Notes: a model not told the origin generated them from the letters alone. A stretch of DNA of 64,000 bases from Glycomyces tritici (GCF_030403505.1 NZ_JAUEMJ010000011.1:149694-213693), one strand, 5' to 3'; positions 31,033 to 40,132 are shown, counted from the stretch's first letter. Numbers and translations are program-made.

Positions 31033-31785
31033 TCAGGTCACCTTCGACGCCACGACTACCATCCGATCGCTGTCCAGGTTGAAGGCGGCCCCGCTCAGGG
31101 AAGCGGACACCTGCACGAGCCGTAGGCCGGCAGAGATCAGCATCTGTTCGATTTCTGAGGCGTTATACAGCCGTATGCGAAACTCACGCCTCTGAGATGA
31201 TCCGTCTCGAAAGATGGTCATTGTGAGCCGCAACCAGCCCGAGGCCGGATCGAACTGCCGGACCTCACCGAGGTGTGAGCCGTCCGGGAGCAGCGTGAAC
31301 CGCGACTGCCAGAAGTCCTTCGCCACCGCATCTCGGTTCGGAACCTGCAACAGCAGTCGGCCATCAGTGGCGAGAGCTGCCCGGATTGCCTTCAGTACCT
31401 CAAGGTCATCGTTCCGATGCTCAAGGTAGCCGAACGATTGGTAGAGCGACAGCACCGCGTCCAACTCAAGCCCCGCAGGAATATCACGCATATCAGCATG
31501 TATCCAGGTGACGTCCACACCGGCAGCCAATTGGTGCGCACGAGCGGCATCAAGCATCCTCTTGCTGAGGTCGAGACCCCGGACCTCGTGTCCGAACTCC
31601 GCTATGGCGATTGAGTGACGGCCCTGGCCGCAGCAGAGGTCGAGCACGCTCGAGCGCTCCCTGATTCCCAGCAGCGCGATCGCGTCACTAGCCTCCTTGC
31701 GGCTGCCTTCCGGAGAGTGGGCGAACTTGTCCAGATCCAGATAGAACTCGTCGAATGACGTCTCGTACCATGGTTTCTCCTTCAT
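31033..31785 (-). CDS. Class I SAM-dependent methyltransferase
   Basis: 250 residues from the ATG at 31785 (AGAGGTGGACGCG upstream). Motif I is SVLDLCCGQGRHSIAIAEFG (about 46-65), followed by an acidic VRGLDLS, then MRDIPAG and LDAVLSLYQSFGYLE, as in small-molecule or peptide methyltransferases. It is the outermost gene of the lanthipeptide cluster and diverges from precursor 1 and the synthetase. It could methylate the peptide's N-terminus or the acyl group; the target is unknown. Confidence 0.9.
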   Translation of the reverse strand: MKEKPWYETSFDEFYLDLDKFAHSPEGSRKEASDAIALLGIRERSSVLDLCCGQGRHSIAIAEFGHEVRGLDLSKRMLDAARAHQLAAGVDVTWIHADMRDIPAGLELDAVLSLYQSFGYLEHRNDDLEVLKAIRAALATDGRLLLQVPNRDAVAKDFWQSRFTLLPDGSHLGEVRQFDPASGWLRLTMTIFRDGSSQRREFRIRLYNASEIEQMLISAGLRLVQVSASLSGAAFNLDSDRMVVVASKVT

Positions 31786-32098
31786 CGCGTCCACCTCTCG
31801 GTCCCGAATTCGACAGGCCTTGAAGGATGCCCGCGACGCGCACGGTCTTTGCATGGGAAACGAATTTCGAGATCCTCAGTCGGGCCATCGAACGAGTCCG
31901 TCAAGCAGTGTCCATGTGCGTCACCACCTTGGTTGAAAGCGGGTTGGTATGCGGCTCATGCATTGATCATGCGCTCCGGCGCTATCGTCTGTCTCGCGTA
32001 CAAGCACACCTCCACACGGCCGGTTGCGCAGCATGGGGACCAGAATCCCATGGGCTTCCATCGAGACGCACGCGGCCGTCGAATCGGAAAGGACTGCC
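31786..32098. promoter_or_regulatory. Divergent promoter region, methyltransferase / precursor 1
   Basis: 313 bp without a convincing gene. TTTCGAGAT at about 31866 also occurs in the promoter region at 42040, which may be a shared site for the cluster's SARP regulator. No clear -10/-35 pair could be fixed. Confidence 0.35.
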
Positions 32099-32200
32099 AT
32101 GGTACTCGCCTTGCAGGAACTGGATCCCATCGAACTCACCGGTCCCATCGAACTCAACACCAGTACGAGCTCCTGCATCAGCAACAGCTGCAACAAGTAG
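32099..32200 (+). CDS. Class III lanthipeptide precursor 1
   Basis: 33 residues, ATG at 32099 with GGAAAGGACTGCC upstream. The leader MVLALQELDPIEL holds the (I/V)LxLQxL recognition motif of class III precursors. The core region TGPIELNTSTSSCISNSCNK has Ser/Thr and two Cys. Aligned with precursor 2, M1, LALQEL, P10, TGPIELN, S22, S25, C26, S30 and C31 are identical. S22-x2-S25-x5-C31 has the spacing of labionin-forming motifs. The LanKC synthetase starts 110 bp downstream on the same strand. Cleavage site and ring pattern are inferred. Confidence 0.88.
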   Translation: MVLALQELDPIELTGPIELNTSTSSCISNSCNK

Positions 32201-32310
32201 CACGAAGCGTGGTGCCGTCGATCGGGTCGCGGTCCATCGTGTACCCGGATCGGCGGTGTCACCTCCGATCTCAAGTCCATCAACGGCGCGATCCCGTGGG
32301 AAGTGAATCG

Positions 32311-35010
32311 ATGACACTCTTTGACGCGAAGCTGCTGCAGCTCTACACAAGCTCCTCGAAGCTGTGGTTCACCGACCCATCCTTGCAGCCCGTCTCGCCG
32401 AAGTACTTGGAGATCGTTCGCTCCCATGTCGGCCCGAGCGCGCGATTCGACCAGTCCGGCAACTGGACCATGGTCGACCAGGGCACAGGCGAAGGCGTCG
32501 AACAAGGGTGGAAGATCCACGTCTCCGCCTTGAACTCCAACGCCGAAGCAGTACTCGATCGAACCGTCGCCGCACTCGCCGAACTCAAGGTGGACTTCAA
32601 GTTCCTGTCGGACGAGGCGAGACTCGCGGACAGCAACAGCCGGCTCATGCCACGCGGCAACGGCTGCAAGTTCATCACGGTCTACCCCGTTTCGGAGCTG
32701 CAGTGCGGGCACCTGCTCGGAATCCTCTACGAAGCGCTCCGAGATTTCAAGGGGCCCAGGATCCTCTCCGACCGCCGATACCGCGACTGCGCGGTGCTCT
32801 ACTATCGGTTCGGCGGTCATCGTCCACTTTGGCAAATGACCACGACCGGCGCGCCGATGGCCATGATCCGCAATCCGGAGAACGGCGAACTCGTTCCGGA
32901 CATGCGGCTCCCTCACTGGTCGCCCCCGGAGTGGATCCGGTATGACCCGTTCGCGGCCGAAGAGCCCGCGGCGGTGCAAGGCATCGTGCTCGCCGACCGC
33001 TACCGGGTCGAGAGCGCCCTGCGCTTCACTAACATCGGCGGCATCTATCTGGGCACCGACCTCGAGACCGGGCGGCAGATCGTCGCCAAAGAGGCCCGCC
33101 CCGGCACGGACACGCTTCCGGACAGGGACATGGACGCCGTCAGCATCAGGCGGAACGAGTACTCGATGCTGAGCCGCCTGAAAGGCTCGAACGGGATCGT
33201 CGAGCCCATCGACTACTTCGTCCAGGACGAGCACGCCTTTCTCATCATCGAGTTCCTTGACGAGTCGGTCCACCTGCTGAGCTTCATCACCGGTAGGCAC
33301 CCGCTCCTCACCCTGGACGGTGCCGACGCCTACGAGGACTACTTCCGAACCGCGGTCCACGTGTGGATCGAGGTGGCGACCACCATTGCACGCCTTCATG
33401 ACGCCCGGGTCGTCCACGGCGACTTGAGCCTGTTGAACATCATGCTGGACTGGCGGACGGGCGACGACCTCCCCCACGTGACGCTCATCGACTTCGAATC
33501 GGCCGTCTGCCTCGACGAGCACGAGACCTCGTACTTGATCTCGACCGGTTTCACCCCGATGAATCAGCGTCAGGACCGATTGCCGAAGTTCGCGAACGAC
33601 GTGTTCGCTCTGGGAACACTGATGCTCGCGTGCCTCTTCCCTTCGACCGAACCGGGCATCGCGGATCGAAGGCAGTTCCACAGGCTCATCGGCAACCTCA
33701 ACGCCGACCTGCCACTTCCCGAAGGCCTCGCGGAACTCGTCACCGCCATGACGGACGAGGACCCGCTGCGGCGACCGCCCATTGAAGCGGTAGTCGCCCG
33801 CCTGAAGCAACTCAAGCCGAAGGCTCCAGAAGCGGTCGGGCCCGCGGGCCGGCTCGAGGCCGAAGCGTCGAAACTCGACCTCATGCGCCTTGTATCCGGC
33901 ATCGGGTTCGCCTCGACGCTCGACAGGTCTGACCGCGCGTACGCCGGGGATCCGATGCTGTACAGCACCAACCCCCTGTCCGTCGCCTACGGTGTGGTCG
34001 GCGTGATGCGGGCTCTGGCCTACATGGGACAGACGGATCTCAGCGGTCCTCGATCGTGGCTGCTGCAGCGCCGCATTCACGCCGACGACCTGCCTCCGGG
34101 CCTGTACCTCGGAATGTCCGGGATCGCGTGGGCCTGCGACGAACTCGGTATGCGCGAGTACGCGCACGACGTGATGGCGCTCGCGAACGGCCACTCGCTC
34201 ATCGGCGAGAGCAGCACCGTGTTCGACGGAGACGCCGGAGTCGTCTTCGCCAATCTGCACTTCTGGCACCGGAGTGGCGACACCACGTACTTGGAGACCG
34301 CCGCGCGACTGGCCGAACGAGTCCGCCAAGCGCTCGAGAGCTCGCAGTTCGACCGACCGGGGTTCGCCTTCGGCGCCAGCGGGTCCGCGCTCGCGCTGCT
34401 GTACGCCGGGACGGCCACCGGAGACGACAAGCTCGAGCTCGCCGGACTCAACCTCATCCGCGAGGTCATGTCCCACGCCCGCGCGATGGACGCGGGCTAC
34501 CGCAGCATCCCTGAGACCCTGGATGTCAAGTACCGAGAGACCGTCAGCCCCTATTGGCTCTCCGGCTCCGCCGGCGTCGGCGGCGCGGCGCTCCGATTCT
34601 GGCTCCGTTTCCAGGAGGAGGACCTGCAGAGGTTCGTCGACGACCTGGTCGTCGACGCCTCCCGCAAATACACGATGATGCCCGGCTACCTGTCGGGCCT
34701 GTCAGGAATGGGGGACTTCCTGCTGGACGTCCACTCCTTCACCGGGAAGGACGAGGCGCTCCGGGGTGCTTGCCGCGTTGCCGAAGGCATCGCGATCTTC
34801 GCCCGGGAGGAGGACGGGCACCTCCTCTTCCCAGGGTCGCAGCTGCTGCGCCATTCAGCGGACTTCGCCACCGGCGCAGCGGGAATCGGCATGTTCCTCC
34901 ACCGCCTCGAGGGGGTTCGAGCCGGCGGCGACCCCGGCCCTGTCCAGCTGCTTCCGGACCATCTGCCGCAGCGTGCGAAGCCGCGTCCGACTCCAGGCGA
35001 ACGCCTGTGA
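32311..35010 (+). CDS. Class III lanthipeptide synthetase (LanKC)
   Basis: 899 residues from the ATG at 32311 (GGGAAGTGA upstream). Three parts: an N-terminal phosphoSer/Thr lyase region (about 1-200, MTLFDAKLLQLYTSSSKLWF), a kinase with RYRVESALRFTNIGGIYLGT, catalytic HGDLSLLN (about 369) and metal-binding DFE (about 393), and a LanC-like cyclase (about 520-899: LYLGMSGIAWACDE, FAFGASGSALALLYAG, GYLSGLSGMGDFLLD). The cyclase lacks the Cys/Cys/His zinc ligands of LanC, as in class III. It phosphorylates core Ser/Thr, eliminates to dehydro residues and adds Cys thiols. It is translationally coupled to the MFS gene. Confidence 0.95.
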   Translation: MTLFDAKLLQLYTSSSKLWFTDPSLQPVSPKYLEIVRSHVGPSARFDQSGNWTMVDQGTGEGVEQGWKIHVSALNSNAEAVLDRTVAALAELKVDFKFLSDEARLADSNSRLMPRGNGCKFITVYPVSELQCGHLLGILYEALRDFKGPRILSDRRYRDCAVLYYRFGGHRPLWQMTTTGAPMAMIRNPENGELVPDMRLPHWSPPEWIRYDPFAAEEPAAVQGIVLADRYRVESALRFTNIGGIYLGTDLETGRQIVAKEARPGTDTLPDRDMDAVSIRRNEYSMLSRLKGSNGIVEPIDYFVQDEHAFLIIEFLDESVHLLSFITGRHPLLTLDGADAYEDYFRTAVHVWIEVATTIARLHDARVVHGDLSLLNIMLDWRTGDDLPHVTLIDFESAVCLDEHETSYLISTGFTPMNQRQDRLPKFANDVFALGTLMLACLFPSTEPGIADRRQFHRLIGNLNADLPLPEGLAELVTAMTDEDPLRRPPIEAVVARLKQLKPKAPEAVGPAGRLEAEASKLDLMRLVSGIGFASTLDRSDRAYAGDPMLYSTNPLSVAYGVVGVMRALAYMGQTDLSGPRSWLLQRRIHADDLPPGLYLGMSGIAWACDELGMREYAHDVMALANGHSLIGESSTVFDGDAGVVFANLHFWHRSGDTTYLETAARLAERVRQALESSQFDRPGFAFGASGSALALLYAGTATGDDKLELAGLNLIREVMSHARAMDAGYRSIPETLDVKYRETVSPYWLSGSAGVGGAALRFWLRFQEEDLQRFVDDLVVDASRKYTMMPGYLSGLSGMGDFLLDVHSFTGKDEALRGACRVAEGIAIFAREEDGHLLFPGSQLLRHSADFATGAAGIGMFLHRLEGVRAGGDPGPVQLLPDHLPQRAKPRPTPGERL

Positions 35011-36308
35011 GCTCCGCCGGGCCCGACCGGCCGACCGCCCTGTCCGCCTGGCAGGTATTGAAGATCCCCGACTACCGGGCGATCTGGCTGGCGGACCTCG
35101 TGAGCGGGATCGGCTCCGGCGCGACCGGGCTCGCAATGCTGCTCATGCTGACGGACTGGTCCGACGACCCCGGCATCATCGCCGTCTTCACCATCGCCAG
35201 CACCGTTCCGATGATCCTGGTGGGCCCGTTCGCCGGGGTCCTGGTGGACCGCTGGAACCGGATGGCGATCGTGGTGGTCGGCCGTCTGATCCAGGCGGTG
35301 CTCGTGCTGTCGCTGATGTTCATGGAGCCCGATCTCCTCTGGCTCGCGGCACTGGTCATCGCCGCGCAGTTCACCGTGTCCACGTTCACCGCCCCCGCAG
35401 CCGGTGCGATCTTCGGGCTCGTGATCCCGAACCACGGCCGCGCAGGTGCGTCGGGCCTGGGCGGAGCGACGGGGTTCGTGGTCGGCACGATCGGGGCGGG
35501 AGTCGCCTCGACCATGTACGCCACCGACATGCTCGACGCCGTGTTCGTCCTGGACGCGGTCACCTTCATCGCCGCGGCACTGCTGTACCTGCGAATCCGC
35601 CGCAACCCCGCGGTGGGCAAGCCCCCAGTAGCGGCCACCAGGCCGGCGTTCAAGGAGGACCTGACCGAAGGGATGGTGTTCTTGTCGCGGAACTCGGCCA
35701 TGCGGTACCTGCTGTTCGGTTTTGCCAGCATCTCGATCGCGACGGCGGCGATCAACGTCCTCTACGTGCCACTGGCCGTGGACGAACTGCACGCCGACGG
35801 ATTCGGGATCTTCGCCGTGCAGGCCACCGCGGGTCTCGGCACCGTGGTCGTCGGTCTGCTCGCCGGCCATCTCTCACGGGTGCTCAGCGACCTGGCCTGG
35901 TTCAGGATCGGCATCCTCGCCTTCGCCCTCCTCGGAATCGGATACGGCCTCTCGCCCAGCCTCTGGCACCTGGTCGCCCTGCATTTCCTCTTCAACTGCG
36001 TCGGCGTCAGGCTCTCCGCCAGCATCGAGTCGCTATTCCTGGCGATCACTCCGAACCACCAGCTCGGACGGGTCGGCTCGGCGGTCAACGCCGTCGAACG
36101 CGGGTTGTACGTGGCGCTCAACGCCGGTGTTGCCGCCTTGACCGGACTGATCGAGGTCCGCACCGTCCTCATCGTCTACGGCGTCGTCGCGGCAGTGGTC
36201 GCGGTCGTCGCCGGGTCCCTCCTGACCTCAGCGCGATTGGCGAGCACGGCAGTGGTGGACGACGACGAGGAGCCGCAACCGCAACCCGCCGAGCGCGAAG
36301 CCGCTTGA
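35007..36308 (+). CDS. MFS exporter of the lanthipeptide cluster
   Basis: 433 residues from a GTG at 35007 that overlaps the LanKC stop by four bases (GTGA), a sign of coupled translation. About 12 hydrophobic helices; IPDYRAIWLADLVSGIGSG and VGPFAGVLVDRWNRMAIVVV are the entry and motif A of the EntS/DHA3-like exporters common in biosynthetic clusters. It probably exports the mature product and gives self-protection. Ends 18 bp from the convergent AMP-ligase. Confidence 0.92.
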   Translation: MSSAGPDRPTALSAWQVLKIPDYRAIWLADLVSGIGSGATGLAMLLMLTDWSDDPGIIAVFTIASTVPMILVGPFAGVLVDRWNRMAIVVVGRLIQAVLVLSLMFMEPDLLWLAALVIAAQFTVSTFTAPAAGAIFGLVIPNHGRAGASGLGGATGFVVGTIGAGVASTMYATDMLDAVFVLDAVTFIAAALLYLRIRRNPAVGKPPVAATRPAFKEDLTEGMVFLSRNSAMRYLLFGFASISIATAAINVLYVPLAVDELHADGFGIFAVQATAGLGTVVVGLLAGHLSRVLSDLAWFRIGILAFALLGIGYGLSPSLWHLVALHFLFNCVGVRLSASIESLFLAITPNHQLGRVGSAVNAVERGLYVALNAGVAALTGLIEVRTVLIVYGVVAAVVAVVAGSLLTSARLASTAVVDDDEEPQPQPAEREAA

Positions 36309-36326
36309 GCTCCGGGCGAACCTGAC

Positions 36327-37787
36327 TCAGGTCAGCTGGCGCTCGTCGAATCGCCGCCTTAGCAGCATCTTCGCCACCTCGCCCTCCGCGTTCCTCGGCA
36401 GCTCGCCGACGAATTGGAAGTGCCGCGGCACCTGGTTCGGCCGCAGCCTTGCGAGGAGGAAGTGCAGCAGGTCATCCTCGTCGACCGCCGAGTCGACCAC
36501 GACCGCAGCGACGACCTCCTCACCCACGCGGGGATCGGGGACGCCGTAGACAGCCGCCTCCGTCACCTGCGTGTGCTCGGACAGGACCGTTTCGACCTCG
36601 GCCACCGAAACCGAGGTGAAACCGCGGTAGATCACCGCCCGCCAGCGGTCAAGCAGATGCAGCCGTCCCTCGTCGTCGACGTAGCCCCGATCGCCGGTGC
36701 GAATCCAGCCGTTGGTGAACCCCTTGCGGTCGTCCGTCGTCCTACCGACGTATCTCCGTGCCGGACGCGCGGGGAACAGCCAGACCTCGCCGACCTGGTT
36801 CGGCAGTAGGGCCGAGCCGTCCGCCCCGGTCACCCGAATCTCGCTGCCCGTCGTCGGCGTGCCCACAGCGTCGGGACGACTGCCGTCGTAGACCATCATC
36901 GCGCCCTCTGGCCAGGTCTCGGTCTGCGTGTAGAGGTTCAGTATCTTCGCCTTCGGCACGACGGCCTGGAAGCGGGCGATCGCGTCCGCAGTCGGCGGGC
37001 TGCCGGAGACGAAGATCGTGCGCAGTCGATCGAGTCCGCCGGGCGGCCGGCATTCGTCGGCGTTCAGGCGGGTGATCCCTCTGGCGTACAAGGAGGCCAC
37101 GCGGACCTGGTGCCTCACGGCGAGATCGAGGAAGTCCGGGACGTTGAAGTGGGGCTGCCAGACGATCGTCCAGCCGCGGCACATCGCGTCGATGAGCATG
37201 CCGAGCGCGTCCCGCGGACTGACCGCGCAGAGGTAGTCGGTCTTCCGGCGAGCCTCCCAGATGCACTTGCCCCACAACAGGTTATCGCTGCTGCAGGAGA
37301 CCCATTTCGGTTCCCCGGTGGAGCCGGACGTGTGCAGCACGAGGGCCGCGTCGGCCGGCAGCACGTCGGACGATGCCGTGGGCGGGTGCTCCAGTGGTTC
37401 CATGCGGACTTCGAGCGGGCACTCGCCTGAGACCTCGTCCGTCGAACGTTCAAGGCGATGGATGACGGCGACAGGACGGACGGTCTCGATGCCCCGCCTG
37501 AGCGCGCTCGGCTCAAGACCCGTGGCCAGCATCGGCACGGCACCGCTCAGGGCGACGCCGATCCACGCCACGGCGATCTCACCGAGTCGTTCCTCGCTCA
37601 AGGCGATGGCCACGGCGCGCCCCGGTGGAACCCCGCGGCCCCGCAGGTCGGCCGCGAGTCTCGTCGCCTCGCTCCACCATCTCCCGTAGGTCATTGCGCT
37701 GCCGTCGAACTCGCTCACGGCTCGGAGCTCCGGATCCCTTGCCGCCCGCTCCTCGAGCAGGCCGGGAATCGTCAGCGGTGTTTTCAT
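36327..37787 (-). CDS. AMP-dependent ligase/adenylation enzyme with A10 Lys replaced
   Basis: 486 residues; ATG at 37787 with AAGGAG, overlapping the stop of the methyltransferase gene by four bases (ATGA). P-loop-like HTSGSTGEPK (152-161), LYTQTETWPEG for A5, GWIRTGDRGYVDDEGRLHLLDR for A7/A8. In the A10 region the usual xGKxxR/K reads EGEVAKMLL: Glu470 stands where the catalytic Lys is expected, with Lys473 three residues on. Either Lys473 takes over, or the enzyme only transfers, or it is impaired. Substrate (amino acid, aryl or acyl acid) cannot be read. Its place next to the precursor 2 and PCMT genes argues for a tailoring role. Confidence 0.88.
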   Translation of the reverse strand: MKTPLTIPGLLEERAARDPELRAVSEFDGSAMTYGRWWSEATRLAADLRGRGVPPGRAVAIALSEERLGEIAVAWIGVALSGAVPMLATGLEPSALRRGIETVRPVAVIHRLERSTDEVSGECPLEVRMEPLEHPPTASSDVLPADAALVLHTSGSTGEPKWVSCSSDNLLWGKCIWEARRKTDYLCAVSPRDALGMLIDAMCRGWTIVWQPHFNVPDFLDLAVRHQVRVASLYARGITRLNADECRPPGGLDRLRTIFVSGSPPTADAIARFQAVVPKAKILNLYTQTETWPEGAMMVYDGSRPDAVGTPTTGSEIRVTGADGSALLPNQVGEVWLFPARPARRYVGRTTDDRKGFTNGWIRTGDRGYVDDEGRLHLLDRWRAVIYRGFTSVSVAEVETVLSEHTQVTEAAVYGVPDPRVGEEVVAAVVVDSAVDEDDLLHFLLARLRPNQVPRHFQFVGELPRNAEGEVAKMLLRRRFDERQLT

Positions 37788-38809
37788 GCCGGCTCCTTCA
37801 AACGCGGTTCGACGCCTTCCCAGGCCGGGACCAGGCAGTCTCCGACGGGCGAGGACGCTTCGCCCCATCGGATCGGAAGGTCGGCGGCCCGTGGAGATCC
37901 TCGGTCGAGCCAGTCGGCGTACTCCTGCTCCATGGTTCCGATGCCGTCGCCGCTTCCGGCGACCTCGCGCCGCGCCAGGCGATATCGGGCCCAATGGTCA
38001 CCCCCGCCGTTCTCGAGCCACATGACCTCTGGTCCGGCCTTGGGCCACAGGAAGGCGGCGTGCCCGCGCCAGAGTAGCCATGCCCAGAAGTCGACGACAC
38101 GACCGGCGGGACCCTCCGTCCATGATCGTGTGGACGTCGCAGCGCCCTGACGCGCCACTCGGTCCACGACGGCTGTCAGACTTCCTGCCACGGGCGTCTC
38201 ATGCTGGACGAGGATCTTGACGAGTCCGACACTGAAGGAGTCCGATCCACGCCTGACCTCCGCGCCCACTTGCAGGTCCGGTCTGTCGAATATGCACAGC
38301 GCGCGACCTTCCGGAGCGAGGGACTCGCAGAGTCGCATCGGCAGCATCGCGATGGAGGGCCAGACGACGATTCGGTCGAAGTCGCGGCGACCAGGTTCGA
38401 GCGCCAGGCCGTCGCCGCAGCGGCGGTCGATTTCGGTGACGCTCGCGGTCGAGAGAGCCGTTGCCGCTCTCTCGACCCGAGTCGCGTCGAGCTCGATGGT
38501 CGTCAGCCGGCCGCTGGCACCGATGCAGTGCGCGATCAAGGCGCTGGCATAACCCGACCCTGTGCCGATTTCCAGCACCCTCATGCCGGACCGGAGGTCC
38601 AACAGGTCGATCATCCCGATTCGGGTCGCCCGCGGCGTCGGGATCAGACCTGACGAGCCGTCGATGCCGTCGGACCCGAAACGGCACGGGTGCACCGACT
38701 CGACGGCCGCTCGGGTGCTTCTCCTCACCGCCGCCCCGGCTCCGTGCAGCGCAGCGAGATAGCGGTCGCGGTAGCAGTCTTCGTGGGCCATGGTCGGTGT
38801 CGACTCCAT
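37784..38809 (-). CDS. Protein-L-isoaspartate O-methyltransferase-like enzyme
   Basis: 341 residues (ATG at 38809 with GGTGA; ATG at 38791 is possible). Residues about 50-200 have the PCMT pattern: GSSGLIPTPRATRIGMIDLL, motif I MRVLEIGTGSGYASALIAHC (76-95), FDRIVVWPSIAMLPMRLCESL. A ~140-residue C-terminal extension carries Trp-rich segments (VDFWAWLLWRGHAAFLW) as in PCMT homologues linked to RiPP clusters, some of which methylate core Asp to drive aspartimide formation. Neither precursor core contains Asp, so the target here is open. Coupled to the AMP-ligase. Confidence 0.88.
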   Translation of the reverse strand: MESTPTMAHEDCYRDRYLAALHGAGAAVRRSTRAAVESVHPCRFGSDGIDGSSGLIPTPRATRIGMIDLLDLRSGMRVLEIGTGSGYASALIAHCIGASGRLTTIELDATRVERAATALSTASVTEIDRRCGDGLALEPGRRDFDRIVVWPSIAMLPMRLCESLAPEGRALCIFDRPDLQVGAEVRRGSDSFSVGLVKILVQHETPVAGSLTAVVDRVARQGAATSTRSWTEGPAGRVVDFWAWLLWRGHAAFLWPKAGPEVMWLENGGGDHWARYRLARREVAGSGDGIGTMEQEYADWLDRGSPRAADLPIRWGEASSPVGDCLVPAWEGVEPRLKEPA

Positions 38810-38973
38810 TCAGTTCACCGATGTGAGCGAAATCTGGAGGTCCTCGGGTCGGTGGAAGATCCGTGCCGCGACTCGCTCCTCAGGCACGACGTGCAATCGG
38901 GGCACCGCCGATCGCCCGTCACGGCTTGATCGGGGTGATCGGCGATGCCCCTCAGATCTCCCTGAATCCACTT

Positions 38974-39078
38974 CTACTTGGAAGTGCAGCTGCCGAGGGC
39001 GCAGGAGGTCGAACTGAAGTTGAGCTCGATCGGGCCGGTAACGTCCACCGGTTCCAGCTCTTGCAAAGCGAGAATCAT
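38974..39078 (-). CDS. Class III lanthipeptide precursor 2
   Basis: 34 residues, ATG at 39078 with AGGAAAGGAAAAGCC upstream, similar to precursor 1. Leader MILALQELEPVDV, core region TGPIELNFSSTSCALGSCTS plus Lys. Conserved with precursor 1: LALQEL, TGPIELN, S22, S25, C26, S30, C31 and a C-terminal Lys. It lies between the SARP and PCMT genes on the same strand, so it may be in one transcript with the minus-strand tailoring genes. Two precursors of like length could yield a two-component product or two congeners. Confidence 0.88.
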   Translation of the reverse strand: MILALQELEPVDVTGPIELNFSSTSCALGSCTSK

Positions 39079-39227
39079 GGCTTTTCCTTTCCTGTCGTGA
39101 TGCGAAGCGACGCCTTCGAGCGGCAGTCGGTCATTCGCCCTTGCAGCAGACAACGCTTTTGCATGCCACCGTCATCGACCGTAATCAGCTCGCGTACAGG
39201 CAACGCATCACTCGCATACCGTGCAGT

Positions 39228-40043
39228 TCAGCACCGGCAGACCTCGTTGTGGATCAATGCGCGGACGCGACTCGCATCCCGATTGAGCGCGGCATACTGC
39301 AGCGAAGCGATTGATTCGGGCATGCCCACCCCGAGTTCGTCGAAGTACATCATGCAGCGCTTGATCGATGCGAGCGCTCCCTCGAGATCACCGACGAGGA
39401 ATTGAGCGGCGGCGTGGAGCAGCCGAAGTCGTTCCCGGTGGGGCGCTTGGGACACGGCGATGCTGAGCTCGGGAAGCCGAGCGGTGATCTCCGCTCCTTC
39501 CAGCAATGACGCCGAAAACAGCGTTTCCAAAAGGGATTCGTGCTGCAGGACCAGGGCGGTCTCGTGCGTCGAGACCGTGGGAGTCGAGGGCAGATCCGTG
39601 CTGAAACCGCCGGACCACAGCGCCTCGGCCTGCAGGCAGTACCGGGTTGCCATGGGCCAATCGGCGGACTTGAAGCGCCGGTGCGCCTGGCTGCACAGGT
39701 GCTCGAACTCGATCACGTCGACCTGGCCGGGGTCGATTGCCAGCCGGTATCCTCCGCCGCTTCCTCCTCGTGCCCCGCGCTGCGTGGTGAGCAGGCCGGA
39801 CGTGCCGGGTATGACCTTCTCGAGGTCGGTGCGGAGCCCTGAGACGGCCGATCGAAGGTTGGGAAGAGCGGACGCCGGCGCGTCCACCCAGCACCAGTGC
39901 TTCATGGCTTCGAACGTGACCAGCTTGCCGGCGTTCAAGGACAGGGCGGCGAGGACGCCTCTCCTGATGTGGTGGGAAGGGGTGTGCGTGATGCGTCCGT
40001 CACTGATCGCGACGCTGTCGAGCAAACGGATGCGAATGTTCAA
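39228..40043 (-). CDS. SARP/BTAD-type transcriptional activator
   Basis: 271 residues starting at a TTG (40043) with a perfect AAGGAG seven bases upstream. N-terminal winged helix of the OmpR type (RRGVLAALSLNAGKLVTFEA, ALPNLRSAVSGLRTDLEKVI) followed by a BTAD-like helical domain (GQVDVIEFEHLCSQAHRRFK, LQHESLLETLFSASL, HRERLRLLHAAAQFLVGDLE). Streptomyces antibiotic regulatory proteins of this kind bind heptameric direct repeats and recruit RNA polymerase. It is the only regulator in the cluster and is likely its pathway activator. Confidence 0.9.
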   Translation of the reverse strand: MNIRIRLLDSVAISDGRITHTPSHHIRRGVLAALSLNAGKLVTFEAMKHWCWVDAPASALPNLRSAVSGLRTDLEKVIPGTSGLLTTQRGARGGSGGGYRLAIDPGQVDVIEFEHLCSQAHRRFKSADWPMATRYCLQAEALWSGGFSTDLPSTPTVSTHETALVLQHESLLETLFSASLLEGAEITARLPELSIAVSQAPHRERLRLLHAAAQFLVGDLEGALASIKRCMMYFDELGVGMPESIASLQYAALNRDASRVRALIHNEVCRC

Positions 40044-40132
40044 AGGGGTCTCCTTGCCGACTTGAGGCGCAAGTGCTCCTGGGAAGGGGGATCGGTCGGG
40101 ACGAGTCTGGTCTCTCGCAGGTTGCATCGGTC

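Noticed and set aside
31921..34476. 851-codon open frame antisense to LanKC
   Set aside because: Shadow of a clearly functional LanKC gene; no recognisable motif.
34686..35870. His/Asp/Arg-rich frame antisense to the MFS gene
   Set aside because: Low-complexity product antisense to a membrane protein gene.
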